The notes: a model not told the origin generated them from the letters alone. Shown: positions 47,340 through 59,991, counted from the stretch's first letter. The stretch: DNA of 64,000 nucleotides from Mycteria americana (GCF_035582795.1 NC_134365.1:38916135-38980134), one strand, 5' to 3'. Numbers and translations: made by a program.

Positions 47340-47989
47340 CCGTTTTAGTAGTTTCAAAACTAATTCTAACCTAACACAAACAGTTATCCTTCTTGGTGTT
47401 TCTGAGGTTACTTTTAGAATTTTAAAAAATCCAATTCATTTTTAACCACGTGAAACTGCTGGTTTAAATTATTGCACATCATTACGTTTGGACAATGAAA
47501 ACAACACAGGCATTTTTACTTGTCTCTGGTCAACTTCACTTCTGGGTTTCCCTGACACAGTACCTTAGTTGAAATCACCACGTGGAGATTTTAAAATCCA
47601 AATAAACCAAGCAAATATAAAACAACTCCCTTTCCACCGAGTTTCTGAAATTTTCATTAAAACATTCCAGTTGATTGATAAAAGGCTTTTCAAGAACCTT
47701 CCTTTTAAAAACAAAACACTGTATATCAGAAGAAGCCATGGATCCCTTTGTGTCCTTTTCTGGAAAAATGGCACGTTTATGGAAAAAAAAAATAAGAATT
47801 AGATTGGGGAAGCATTCGCATCAAGTAGTGCTTTTAGTATGTTTTTAGAGGGTAACCGAATATCAGGGAAAATATGAAGTGATTTTACACATTTAAATGT
47901 CACTCTTTATTGGGACAAAATATCTGACAATAATTCCAGCGGTTTTTCCGACAGCTAGGGAAACGGTGAACCCCAAAGCGCTAGAAATA

Positions 47990-48450
47990 CCCACAGCAAA
48001 CCCCACACGGACTCTTCAGCAATACGCGCGGCGCTGAGCCTTTTCCTGCCATTAATCCGTGCCCCGACTGGCAACTAACGATCTTCCTTCCGCGAAAAAA
48101 GATGGTACAGGCTGTTAGCGATGCCGTTTCTCACACGGTCCTTCAGCTGGGGACCCCTTCCAAGGCTGCTCTGGCTCCCTCCCGCTGCCCGCCCGGCAGG
48201 GCAGGGCGGGGGGACGCGGGGGGGACACACGCGGGGGGACACGGGGGACACGCGCGGGGCTGCCGCCGCCTCTGCGCTGCCGCTGGTGCCACCTACCGGC
48301 CAGCCAGCCCCGGCCGCCCCAAGGCTCCCTGCCCACGCCCGGCTGCTCCTCGCGGGGAGGGAGGCTCGTTCTTCACGGCATCTTTCTGAAAATACCCGGC
48401 CGTGGCCCGGTCGGCGATGCCAGTAAGGCAGCGGGCAGGAGCCGCACCTG
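47990..48450. promoter_or_regulatory. CpG island without a recognised gene
   Basis: Composition changes abruptly from AT-rich flanks to dense C+G with many CpG. It lies 7 kb beyond the 3' end of LLPH and no known exon overlaps it. On the plus strand, GCCA|GTAAGG at 48422/48423 is a plausible splice donor. The most economical reading is a promoter or first exon of an unannotated noncoding transcript. The alternatives are an orphan CpG island acting as an enhancer, or a GC-rich minisatellite environment. Confidence 0.45.
48206..48262 (+). repeat. G-rich minisatellite, about 5 copies of a GGGGGACACGCG-like unit
   Basis: Units of GGGGGGACGCG, GGGGGGACACACGCG, GGGGGGACACG and GGGGGACACGCG follow in series. 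Four or more G-runs of at least four on one strand make G-quadruplex formation possible. Confidence 0.85.
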
Positions 48451-51400
48451 TGTCACCGCTGAATGCGAAGGGCTCATTGAGGAGGTGATGGCAGGGGGCC
48501 CTACAACAGATAATCCGCTCGCTCTTACTGGTGACTTTGGATGATGCTGTTATGGACAGCGGAATGCTGAGATGGCGACCGGGGAAATAGATTGCCTGGA
48601 GACCTTTCTGCTTCCTCCTCCCATCACTATTACAGGGCAATCGCCAGACGTGGAAGCACAGATCCAGTTCCCGTTGCTGGGAGCGTCTGTCAGGAGCTTG
48701 GTGAGGAGTTAGGAAAAAAAGCTGCTTTTCCCCAGGAAAAAGGATGACTTCCTCAAGCTAGCCTCTCTATCAGTAGCAGGGGATGAAATTCTGGAGATGA
48801 GCTCTGATTGCATGTGTTAAGGACGTGCAGTGGCTGTTAGCACCATACTGGTTAGCTAAGGAAACAACTGCAAATTGGGTTGGTTTGGGGAGTTTGGTTT
48901 TTTGGTTTGTTGTTGTTTTGGGTTTTTTTAAAGTTTTATAACAATCACTCTAAAATATTGGCCACTTAGAGGGCTTAGCAGATTAGTATTCATTTTAAAC
49001 AGCAAGCAAAATAACAAAAATAAGAGATCTAAATGCGATTTTCTCCCTCCAGAGAGAAAAAGAGAAGGCCTAGTGCTTGCTATTCACTCAGTTGCCTCTT
49101 TAAAAGGGACAGATAAAACCATAGGTGTCTGTATATATAAACACTGTACCCTTTATTGGCGCAATGGTTCCTAAAGTTCTGGCATCGACAGACTGACCTG
49201 TGATCTTTCCCATGGATGATCTTACACCCTGGTTTTACACTCAAGGAATTAAATTTTTTTCCTGTTCAACACAGTAAGAGCCAAGGCTGTGACGAGCAGT
49301 CCAGGCAACTACTGGCGTAAGGACCATACTTTGGCAGCAGTTGCTCTTGAATAAGTGTGGCTAACTTTGTGTCATTTTCAGAACTCCTCACTCTTAAGAA
49401 CATTTAGGAGAGAAAAAATAAGTAGTCTGCAGCTCCACCATCAGCTTCCCACATAACCTGCTGCACCCTGGTCTCCGACTTCTTTGCATCCTCTGACAAT
49501 ACCACCTTCCAGGGGGGTGCAAGAAGTCTAGAAAAAGCAAGGTATCAGGGCTTTCTAAATGACTTCTCACAAGCACTGTAGCTTTAAATATATTTTTGCG
49601 CTTATTCTTTATATTAAGTGAACTAACTTGAATTTTGCATTTGGGGTGGGGATGTTCGGTAGCAGTAGTGATCGTGATCTAAACCTGAGACTACAAGCAA
49701 GAAGCTGTTAACACACAGCCCTCCCTCTAATCCTTCATAGAAATCTTTTGTATTCACTTGCGAGAAAACCTGCAGCTCTGATCCGCTCCGCACCGAGTTC
49801 TGTCATATTTGACAGAAGCAAGATGGACAGAAGTTAACTGTAAGGCTTACAGAGCCAGACCAGGAAGCACAATCAATAGATCTAAAAAGTTCTTGTTTCG
49901 TACATACGTTACAATCCGTCAAAGCCAAGTTTACAGAATGTCTGTTGTCAAAGCAATTTAAAGACACAAGGTAGCAAGTTGTAGCATGGAATAGGTGTTG
50001 CACCTATACATTATGAATTTCTCAGCTTTCAAAAAAGACACATTATACATGTTTCACATAACAGCTACAGGTATGGAGGGATCTGTTGGACGGAGGTGGA
50101 TGAGCAATACTGAGACAACAAATGTGCCTTTGTTTTCTGAAATACTGTCCACAAACCCAATTTCTGGTTAAAGGCAGAAGTTTAAAAATGCTATAAAATC
50201 TACATCCAGACTTTAGAAGCCTTGCAAGAAAATTAACTGCAATTAGAGAGAAATTATGCTCATAATAGTTTACCAAACCAGAACATAACTCATAACCTTC
50301 ATAGTCTCCTGAATAGTTAACTCCGACTGAAATCAGAGGAAAACAAGTCACTGATTGTTCACTCTCAGTATACAAGCCCTTCATAAAGCAGTCTTCATGC
50401 TGCCTTGTGTAGGACTCTTGACACACAATGCCCTGCTGCCATACCATGTACTGTTTCTAACATTTCGTATCATATATATCAATATATGTGCATCAGAAAA
50501 ATTAAGAGACCTGCAAGAGCGATGTTAAAGTGATTGGGATGAGGGAGAGGGGGCAGCACAAAAATCATCCTCTTCCCATTCTGCCTTCTCTTTTCCTTTG
50601 AATGCTGTTGCTATTGATAAGGGAAAGTTGAAATCGGAGCCCTGGAGTAGTGTAGGAAGAATAAAAGGACAGTGGGCATGGGGGGCTTGTCACAACTGTG
50701 CAGTGCTTATTAAATAGAAGAAAGTCGTCAGTTCTCTCTCACTTTTAGCTCAGGAAAAAAAAGAAATCCCAACATCTATTCCTTCTGTAGCAGTAAATCA
50801 TGAATTGGGCAGTGCAGCTGGAGAAGGGAGGGGAAAAAGTTGAAAAGAGCCTCTTCCTGCAGCAGCAAGCTGTCAGATGGCTCAGTCCCCCCTGAAACCT
50901 CACCCTTAGATAAGTCAAAATTGATGGCAAAACCCTGGCCCGAAGAGAGCAATTCATAGCTATTGTTTCAGACTCTAATCATCCCCACAACTGCCATAAC
51001 TCAATTAAGACCATGCCACCCAGAGGAACAGATTGCCTTGCACCTCTCGGATTTCTGCAATGCTAAGGCTGTAGTCCTATAATCTTTAATACCAGACAAA
51101 TTCACGCTACAAATCTGATACAGATCAGACATCCAGCTTCCATCAAATTCACTAGAACTCAAGCAACTCTCTGGGCTGCAGGACGAAAAGGTAGCGTACT
51201 AGAAACAGAAGTACAGTATAAAGCTTTTGTATAGATAAAGGAGGGCTACATTTTCTTAAAAAAAAAAAAAAAAAAAAAAAGTTGTGACCATGTATCAGAG
51301 GAGCACTTTGCATCATGTGGCCATGACATTCTTCCCCCAGTACTAAACATCCCCAAAGCAGATTTAGTCTACTCTGTAACCGCAGCGTCAGCTGCAGATA

Positions 51401-54400
51401 AAGCCAAAGATGAAGCAAACTGAAAGAATCTGTAAAAGCTTGCAGCTGACTACATGCACCAGTGGAGCCTACGTTGTCTGAGGGTTACAGCAAAACTTAA
51501 CGGGGACTGTAAGAAAGAACATTGACCTCAACTAGTCTAATACTATACCCTCCATTGAATAAAACTTTCAAAACCACTATTCAATGCGTTTGCTTGACCT
51601 AATCTCCAGAAGCTCTCCCCATCTTCAAAATGCTGTACTGCATGGTGGCTGCATTAAGAACAGCCACTATTGCCGTAGGAGAAAAGGTGGCACAGGAGAA
51701 CATAGCTCAGCATGCCATGCTTCAGCAAGAGGACTGTCTCACCCAGCCCTGCTGTCACCAGCTATTTGTTCCCAGTCTTGTATTGCCTCCTACTGACACC
51801 ACTTTTTGTAGAGTAAGGCTGGAAACCGATCCAGCTGGAAAAAAAACCAGGCAAAAAAAAGGAGTATTTTCAGTATTTCTCAGCTAGATTAGTTTCCCAA
51901 CCCACTGGACTACACAAAGCAGAAAAGGTGTCCCAGAGCAGGAATGAGTTACCAGAAAAGCCCAGGAACTGCATTACCACTGCCACTGGTTATTTTAAAC
52001 ATCTGAAATAACTCACTTAAAAATCAAGTCCTGCATACTGTGTCAAAAAGGGCAGACGCCATCATCTTCTCAGGAAACTGCCAACAATCTGCAGGACATT
52101 TAGCAATTTGCTAATGCAGACTATATACTGTATATACACACACACTTTATACACATAAACACTGCAATAAAATTACAATATTTACTTCTTTCAGTTCTGG
52201 CATTTATGCTTGTAGTTCAAAACTGCCTGCACTATTTCCCCTACCTTTCGTAGGTCCATGAAATACAGCTACCACAGCACTTTGCAGGTAGGTGGCACTT
52301 ACAGTGGTAGGAAGTTTCAACAAAGCAGTTTCACAACAGTGCAGTTACACACTCAAAAAAAGCCCACCTCTGCCAATGCCATTTCAGTTATACAGTTTTA
52401 GACTTCCATCAGTTTCTTTAATCAGCTGCAAACTTCTCTCCCCAATCACAACTTTAAAAAAAATTTTAGATAAAGATCAACAAACGGTGATATAATTAGA
52501 ATGTTGTTTAAAGGCAAATAGCTTACTAAGAAGTAAGGAAATCCTTCTACGGGCTTTTAAAACATGTATTTCCGCCCAAACCTGGTATGTTTAAATTTAC
52601 CTTCTATTGTAAAGAAACAAGAATGATGTTTTTCATCAACTGATCAAACAGAATGTGGTTCAGATTCAGCAATGTAAATTGAATATTTAATGATGACTAA
52701 AAAGGTGGTATTCACGTTCAAAAATAGCTGCTCAAAGCAGATCTAAAGCAAATTCAGAATACAAAATTACAATAGCCATATATAGTATATGCTGAAATGC
52801 TAGAAGGTAAAATTTCCCTGCTGCATCTGTGACTCCACCTCTGAGGTTACATCCGTGCTGCACATTTAGCCAGGTTCCTGCTGCCTGTCTACAAGCGAGC
52901 CTTCAGCCTGGATTACAGATCCCACCCACCCAGGCTCTCAAAATCTTTCCTGGCCCGGAGAGAGGTCTGCCTCACCCGAGTGAGCCGTGATGTTGTACAC
53001 AGAAGTACATCCATACTAGACTAAGAGCTGCCTTCCAGTAAAGACTGGGGTTTATTCCTTTCTTAACCTCAGTTTCAGCTCAAAAATCAAACAGGATGTC
53101 TTAAAGTATCTGTAGTTTAAGTGAACCTGTTTGACTTTATCCTGGACACCATGAAGGAAATACCTCACGCAGCCAGTATTGTTTCAGCTGGTAGGAAGCA
53201 ACTGCTAAATAAAAGATCAGTGCAGCATCTGCTGTCTCTCATTTGAGATTCAAATCCCTAATCTGGTCACAAAAGCAGTAGACTAATAAATTTGTACAAC
53301 AAAGCTCAGGGCTAGGTCGTAAAAGCAGAAATAAGAAAGAGTATTCAGTTGCGCAGATCATTTTCTCTTATGGAGGAAGGAGCAGAGGCAGAACTGGAAC
53401 AACTCCAGAGAGAGGAGAGGATAAGGCAAGTACAGTGGTGGCAGCCTTGATTAAGATGAGACACAGAGTATGGCTGTGCACCTAAAGAATGAAAATAAAC
53501 TGACTCTGAAGCTGTACACTTAAATGGGAGTACTTTGCCAGTTTCATTATCCCCCCTCAGGAAAAGCAGTCTGCTTTCCCACCAGCAGCTGCTTGAAAGT
53601 AATCTGATTTACAAACAAGCATGTCAAAAATAGCACTGTGCTTACTCTACAGGAAAAAAACAAATTGTCAGCACTTAAACCCGAGAAGCTCCCTTCCACA
53701 ACTCCCCAAAGCACACATTAAGCAAAATACAGCCTACGTCATTAAAACAGTAAAGAAATACAAACTGACTGTTCATTCCATTCCATTTCTGGATAAGCAT
53801 AAGTATGAACCTTAAAGAACATTTTCCTCCATATTAACCAATTTTAAAGTAGTACTAATCTAAATGCTAACATATTTGATACTGAAATCTAGACCCGTTT
53901 ATCTACTAAAATAAAAAAATGAATTGAGAGCAGCATCTGTTTTTTAGCAGGGGTATTATCGACTTAATGGAAATATTTTTAAAGTACAAAGTTATTAATG
54001 GCATATAATTCGGTAAACTTTCATCTATACATCTTACCAAGTCTCATTAACTGTCAATGTATGTGAGAACAGAAGATGCATTGGTATTTCCTCCAACACC
54101 TTTGTAGTTCTTTACCTGAGCAACAGAATACTTTTCCCCTAACAACAACAACAATAATAATAATAAAAACCCCACTGTATTTTTCCAGAAAAACTAAATT
54201 TTCTATCAGGTTGAGTTCTTCTTAGTGGATTTTAGCACAGTATAAGCTAGTGTAATTACTTTTAAAAGAATAAATCCTATTTCCTATGCCCAAGTTATCA
54301 CAACAGACACATATCACAATTTGTGGGCAATTACAGAACGTGGATCCCATCTTGGATGAAGTTCGACAGAGGTCATGCTCTGTATCGATGAATGGTACTT

Positions 54401-55362
54401 CAACAGGCAACATACTGCAGGACCGGTACTGTAATTATTTCCATCCTTGAAATGAGAGACATTTTAAAAACACAAGCTTTCAGGGCAACTAATTCTTGCA
54501 TCTGTCATCACATGTGATTGCCGAGTAATATGCAACCAACTGTAGCTAATCACATATAAATGGCATCTGTTACGCAGTCATGCAATATTTTATCCTATGC
54601 CCACATTGTAAAGCATGATAGATGAATACCATTTTAAGAGGAATAAAAGGCTACTGAAAATACATATGGAAAAGTAAATTCTCATTTACTTTACTAAAAC
54701 TTGGAAAACGTCTTAAATAAAACTATTTTATTTCCAATCTGTGCATTTGCATTCTCTCATATTAATAATAAAAGAATCAGTTTGAGTTTCAGTTATTTAG
54801 TTCCTACAACATTTCAGTTACAGACAGCAGTGAAATACTTCTTTGTTCCAACAGCTTTCTCTTTGTGAATTAAAGTCAGACTGACACTTTGTCTTTTTAC
54901 TTACAGAAGTTTCATGAAGCCTTGGTGTTGATTTCAGTGTATAATCGCTTTTAAGTTACATGTTAAAAGCCCTTTTTCGTTAATTACCAGACGTTAAAAG
55001 CAACACAAATGGGCGCAACAGAAGTAATTTTACAGAAGAATTTAAAGGATACGGTCAGTTTACAGAATCCTTTGGTTAAATTTACTAAAAGACAAGTTAC
55101 ATTGACAAAGGCCACAGTACAAAAAAACATTTACAGTTTCATTATTTTTAGGATTTCCTTTAGCATTTTCAGCCTTCACAATATAAAGATGAAGACCCTA
55201 TTCAAAGGCACTCAGCTTGCTTTTTGTATTTAAGTTGGGCAGACACCAAGTTGGTATTGCTTTCATCATTTGCTGGCCTAACAGTCTCTTCAAAAGTTCA
55301 TGCAACACAATAAATTATACTTGGTGGCCAAGCACAACAATATCATGTACTTATTTGGGATA
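48451..55362. other. AT-rich DNA downstream of LLPH, no gene recognised
   Basis: About 7 kb. It includes a TTTGG/TTG-rich tract near 48880-48935, a run of 23 A at 51258-51280, a CA run near 52130-52145 and an (AAC)n/(AAT)n tract near 54143-54165. Part could be an extended LLPH 3' UTR if distal poly(A) sites are used; nothing in the sequence settles that. Confidence 0.4.
51258..51280 (+). repeat. A23 homopolymer
   Basis: A run of 23 A. No retrocopy body was recognised upstream and no target duplication was visible. Confidence 0.9.
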
Positions 55363-55368
55363 TTTATT
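55363..55368 (-). terminator. LLPH: Candidate LLPH polyadenylation signal (AATAAA)
   Basis: On the minus strand this is the first canonical AATAAA after the LLPH stop codon, 40 nt downstream. More distal AATAAA hexamers exist, for example near 54.73 kb, so a longer 3' UTR is possible. Confidence 0.4.
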
Positions 55369-55407
55369 TTGCAAGTAAAATACTCATGATCTTACAAAAC
55401 TCTGATT

Positions 55408-55571
55408 TTACCAGACTAGGCCTTTGGCCAATTTTGACTTTTTTTTCCCTTTAACACGCTGTGCCTTCAGCTTCTTTCTCTGCCTGGAATTCATCCATAT
55501 TGGGTACTGTCCATGCTGGTCTAGAAGAGTTTTTTTGTTTCGTTTATTATCCATGTCCATTTTGCAGTCAT
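55408..55571 (-). CDS. LLPH: LLPH terminal coding exon
   Basis: The acceptor is CCTTTCTTTTTCAG before 55571 on the minus strand. The exon completes a split Asp codon, encodes 53 more residues and ends in TAA at 55410-55408. Confidence 0.95.
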
Positions 55572-58500
55572 CTGAAAAAGAAAGGTATTTATAGTGAGTA
55601 AAACACATGAATCAGCTTCATAGAAGCTATTTTATTACTAGATTCACAAAAACGATACAAAATATCCCTACGCACAACAGTATTTGTACATAGAGAGCTG
55701 AAGGCTTTAAACACTGAAAGCGCTTTCCAAACCAATACAACTGCAACCCAAGAACTTCAACAGCTGATAGTAAATATGCAGAATTTTCCCTAAAGGCTCA
55801 TGTCTGGGCAAAGCACCTTATTCTTTAGTCTGCCATCTGTTCCAATACTGTGTCTAAAAACATTGTGTGTGGTCTCCATCAAAAGCTGCAACCATACGGG
55901 AAAGCATAGGCTTCCTGAAACATATGCACGATTAAATACTTTTTATGATGTAATGTTTAAGATCTGTTCTAAAAAATTAAATTGACTGGAAGATGAAGAC
56001 AGGTAAAGAGAAGAATAAAGAGAAAAGCTGAAATACAATGACAGTACAAAGCATGAGCCAGCGATGCTACATTTGCCTCAAAAGGTGAGCACGAGGTCAA
56101 GTCTAACATATTTAGAGACAGAAATAGAGGATTAATCTCTAGGATCGGGAAGACTGCCTGTGACATGGTCACTCCCAAGAAGCATGTCCCCAGCTAGCTA
56201 ACTCCACATGAACATCATGTCTCGGTGAGACAAGACTACAAGGGGAACACCTTGATAAATACAGATTCGAACTGTGCTCTACTATTTAGTTTCAACCTTG
56301 TTTCCAAACCATCCATGTGCAACTCTAAAAGCTTTATCACGAGTTTTTACAGAGAGGAAAAAAGACTTTTTTATGTTGTGCCTGTCTGATGTTGGGAGAC
56401 AAAGTTCATGAGCAAAAGGCCAATGTGCTGCTTCAATAGTTGAAGCATGCTGATAGTCCACAGGGATCTGCACTAGAGACGTGCTTGGGGAGCCCTAAGG
56501 TTGGGATACAAATACTTGCAGTCAGCAGAGAATCAGCACAGGGCCCTACTGCCTGCTGGCGCAACTAAAGGCTGATCCACATGGGACAGGCAGCAAAAAA
56601 AGTCCCAGCTCCAGAAACCTCCTGAGACATCAGAGAAACACAACATGAGGCATTCTTAACAGTGTCGTTTTCCAAATGTCACGGAAGGAGAGATGGCCTC
56701 CAACAACACAACACAAAAAACCCACCACTCCTAGAAAACCAACTCTACATATATAAGCTTCTTCTCTGATTCCTGTCCTACCATATTATGGAGGTTAATC
56801 ACAAATTTTGACTACAAAAAAGCACGTCCACAATAAACGTCAGCTGCAACATTAACTAAATGAAGAAATACTCCTGGACAAAAAATACCAGTTGTTCACA
56901 AAACACAACATTTTCATCATACTTTGCAATCTCACGGATGCTGTAGGAATCAGTAATAAGAAGAAACCTACTGAAGCGGTCCAAGGACATAAAGAAAACC
57001 TTTCAAAGGGGTTAAAGACAAAGAGAAAAGGACCAAGAAAAAAAAAGTTATAACCACTTTTGACCAAAGCCTAGCCAGACCTTCCATTATTTTTTTTCCT
57101 AACAAGAAATGAAAAAACAAATTATTTCACAGTGTGCTGTGAAAAATATCTTGGAATAACACAGGAAAATGTCCCTAATATACACCTATATACTTTCTTA
57201 GGCTGGAAAATTATTCACCTATCTATGGAAAGCACATATTCTGCATGCAGCTTTCCTCTACTTCAGTCTTATAACATTTGGCGATGTGAACTCCCTTGTG
57301 TCCACAAACAGTTAGTGCTGAAAACCCTTCACAAAGAAGACACCATTATTTTCCAAAACTTGTAGCTGTTTTGTGAAACATATATTCTTAGGTATTTCTG
57401 AGACTGCTATCTCTCTACAAAGGCCAAATGAAATTGGCCACTTGTAGAAAAGTTGCCAGCGGACTTGAAGGGGGTGCAGGAATGACAGATAGCTAGGCAT
57501 TTGCTTCAGAAACCAGGTTTAAGACAACGATGTTTCCTCCAGCTTCAGCGTCAGTATCAGAAGGCTGACGATGTTCCAAAACATTTTGGAAATTCAATTC
57601 TAACAATCCCATAAAAAACTTTTACATCTGGTTTATGGGACAAATCAGAACCACGGATAAAATTACAAATTATACTCCAAGCTACCCTTAATTGGGCAAG
57701 TATTTTTATATAGCATTCTATTTCCATTTTCAATATAGTTTACAGGCTCTGCTATTCAACCTCGCAACACTTCTCTGGTCTTTCCTAGTTTCTGAAACAC
57801 TGACAAAACTGGCTGCGTGACTGACAGTGATTACTAGCATTATTCTATATCCCCACTGTGGTGTCTCAAGAGACTTCTGCATGCCATATAAAAAGCTCAC
57901 ATCAGCAATATCATAACAGCTTAAATGGCATAAATTGGATAAGCAAATAGGACTATGATTTAGTCTGGACTGCAGTTTTGGAAAGAGAAGGTGTCTTTCT
58001 GACTCCTATCCAGTATGTAGCTATTTAAAACTTTTGTTTCCACTTCCCGGGTTACTTCCCTTACAGATTACATCCTATTCAAGGAATAGAGAGGAAGATG
58101 GCATTATCTGTAGACACCTAATACCACCCACTCCCGCACCATGTGCCATGCAGCATTAATTAGCATACAAAAACGGGTTCCCTACTACCCCTCCCTTGAG
58201 ACGGTCCATTTAAAAAGGGAAAAAAAAAAATCACTCTATTCTTGATAAAATCTCTACAAAGTTACTTTACATTTAGGTCCAACTCTTACATGATTAGTGT
58301 CCTCCTTAAACTAGGAGGGAAATTACATCCTATCTCCAGTTTAACAGCAAATATAATGCTGTGATTGGAACAACTGCTAAGTGATGAATCCTCATGCACC
58401 TGACGTCTTCACGAAGAGATGTCTCTCCATAAGATAGTACATACTTTAAATCAAATGTTAATAAGCTTGTTCTACAAGTGACCAGATACAATATAGAAGC

Positions 58501-59078
58501 TAATGTTGTGAAATGACCAGATTCAATGACGTAATAGCATCTTTTGGCTTTAGAAGATTAAGATTTGGTTTTCCAACTCACTATTCTCAACCTGTAATAA
58601 TCGTAAATCTGATCATGATAGCGAAAGTCACAGGAACAATACCACACATACCGCAGGACGTCCCTGCACTTGGGCGGTTGCAACGGAAGAACCGGTATAG
58701 TGAAAAACACGCTAGAAACGTGCCGGCGGGGGCGGGGCGGGAGGAAAAGACAGCCGGGCACTCAGAAGGCGGGTCTTGGGCAACCCAGGGCCGCGTGAGA
58801 GCCGGCGCGGGCACCTAGGCCCCCTGGGGCCCTGGCCCGCTTTGCCAGCGGGGCCCTCCCCGTAACTCCAGCGCCGCCCAGCCAGAGCCCAACTTACCCC
58901 CCTGCTCGAGGACTTTCTTGGGGGGCAGCACGGTCGCCACCTCCTTGACCTCCTCCATGACGACATCCGCGTTGGTTCCCAGGATTTTCTTCAGCCTCTC
59001 CAGCTCCTTGGGTGCGTTCTTCTTCCTCTTCTCCGCCCGCATCTTCCTCCTCCATTTGCTCCTCAGGCTCTTCGCCAT
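55408..59078 (-). CDS. LLPH: LLP homolog, small basic nucleolar protein
   Basis: Coding sequence is join(59078..58898, 55571..55408) on the minus strand, 345 nt, giving 114 aa. The N-terminal end reads '[20 protein letters not shown]', diagnostic for LLPH, and the C-terminal end contains '[16 protein letters not shown]' and finishes 'KLAKGLVW'. The protein is highly basic at both ends (nuclear/nucleolar localisation, RNA or ribosome binding), with an acidic middle ('[13 protein letters not shown]'). LLPH is related to the Aplysia LAPS18-like protein and is linked to the nucleolus and large ribosomal subunit assembly. The start is fixed by homology and by a good Kozak context (GACATGG). Splice phases agree: the split codon G|AT gives Asp. 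The human protein is about 129 aa as I recall it, so this one is about 15 residues shorter, missing mainly the linker before 'DMDNKRNKK'. Its promoter is a CpG island; TMBIM4 lies upstream on the same strand. Confidence 0.95.
55572..58897 (-). other. LLPH: LLPH intron 2 (about 3.3 kb)
   Basis: It begins with GTAAGTTGGG and ends in TTTTTCAG on the minus strand. The interior is AT-rich, with no recognisable nested gene or major transposable element. Confidence 0.85.
58898..59078 (-). CDS. LLPH: LLPH first coding exon
   Basis: This exon encodes the initiator Met and the first 60 residues plus one base of the split codon. The donor on the minus strand is GAGCAGGGGG|GTAAGTTG. An in-frame ATG 42 nt upstream (59120) lies beyond the likely acceptor and is not used. 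Confidence 0.93.
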
Positions 59079-59163
59079 GTCCTGAGGGGAGGGAAGAGGG
59101 AAACAGTGAGGGCGAGGCAAGCGCCGGGCGGAGGAGCCGCGAAGGCGGCGCGGGCGCCATTAC

Positions 59164-59230
59164 CTCGGCTGCCGGGCAGCGCGCGGACACGGGGGCCGCC
59201 CGCCCTTCCCCCCGCTCACCCCAGCCGCGC
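59164..59230 (-). other. LLPH: Probable 5' UTR exon 1 of LLPH (5' end uncertain)
   Basis: On the minus strand, GGCAGCCGAG|GTAATG gives a splice donor after 59164, and TCCCTCCCCTCAG|GACATG gives a strong acceptor before 59081. This leaves an intron of only 82 bp. The 5' boundary is arbitrary because the start site is unknown. Confidence 0.45.
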
Positions 59231-59991
59231 ACGAGGCCCGCCGGTCACCCTCGCGCCAGGCTGCCCTGCCCGTCCGCGCCTGCGCAGGCTCACACGCCGG
59301 GCCCCGCCCCCACAGAGCTTCCCCAGCCTCCCCGCAGCACGGCGGCCTCTACCGTAACTCTCCGAGGGAGCGCGCCGCTCGGGCTCCGGCTCCCGCTCCC
59401 GGCCGCCGCCGGCGGGAGGAAGGCGAGCCCCGGCGCCTGCCTGCCTCGTGGGGCCTGCTGCGGGTGTGAAACAACGTCCAATCACCACTGCGTGTACAGG
59501 GTGAAAAATAAACACGTATTTCATCACAAGGACAAAAGTGAAGCTTTATTTTTAGCGACTGCCACACAGTTCTTAGTGAAACCCCAAGAAGAGAGAAAAT
59601 GTCTCACTTGCTCAAAACACTTTGCAGTCCTACTTTCATAGCCTCAGCCAAGTTCCAGCACGGAAAGCATGCGTTGTCCCAGCTCGTGGTAGGACGCGGG
59701 ACATTTCCCCAGCGCTGCGTTGCCTTTTTGCTAGCCTCTCGCTGTCAGGACAGGTGAGCGGTAACAATACTTTGACTTTGAGACTGCATACGAAGTAAGA
59801 AAGTATTTCAAAATTGTTTTTACCCTGCCTGCCGTTCCAGGATTTCAACAGCTTGGAAAGTGGCCAGCGTCATGGCACCTCTCCCCTGTCAGCAAGCGCT
59901 TGCCTGTCCAGCAAGGGTTTACAGTGCTCGTTCTCAGTGCCCTGAAGTTCACCAGTCTCAGCTGCAAGAACAGACTAAAGGTTTTCCAATT
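59231..59991. other. Spacer between the LLPH promoter and the TMBIM4 3' end
   Basis: GC-rich to about 59.48 kb, then AT-rich. It contains AATAAA hexamers in both orientations (plus near 59507; minus near 59548), but no exon. Confidence 0.5.

Larger units (their letters stand above)
45625..47989. other. Intergenic, AT-rich
   Basis: Noncoding, strongly AT-rich. It contains a short tandem repeat (46910-46942), a hairpin (47274-47339) and a palindromic CCACGTGG E-box at 47578-47585. Confidence 0.45.
58680..59480. promoter_or_regulatory. LLPH: CpG island and promoter of LLPH
   Basis: Very dense CpG over about 0.8 kb covers the first coding exon and the region upstream of it. TATA-less GC-rich sequence of this kind is the usual housekeeping promoter. 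The exact start site cannot be read from sequence. Such islands are often bidirectional, so a plus-strand noncoding transcript could also begin here. Confidence 0.8.

Noticed and set aside
51258-51280. A23 run as the tail of a processed pseudogene
   Set aside because: No recognisable gene-derived body lies upstream and no target duplication was visible.
1-55000. HMGA2 exons or 3' UTR
   Set aside because: The expected acidic C-terminal exon and multiple CTACCTCA (let-7) sites were not found; a single CTACCTCA at about 32411 is likely chance.
56255-56285. tRNA-like GATTCGAAC motif
   Set aside because: There is no cloverleaf, box A or acceptor stem around it.
59012-59641. 209-codon plus-strand frame over the LLPH promoter
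   Set aside because: It is antisense to the LLPH first coding exon and CpG island; the Ser/Pro/Ala-rich content is compositional.
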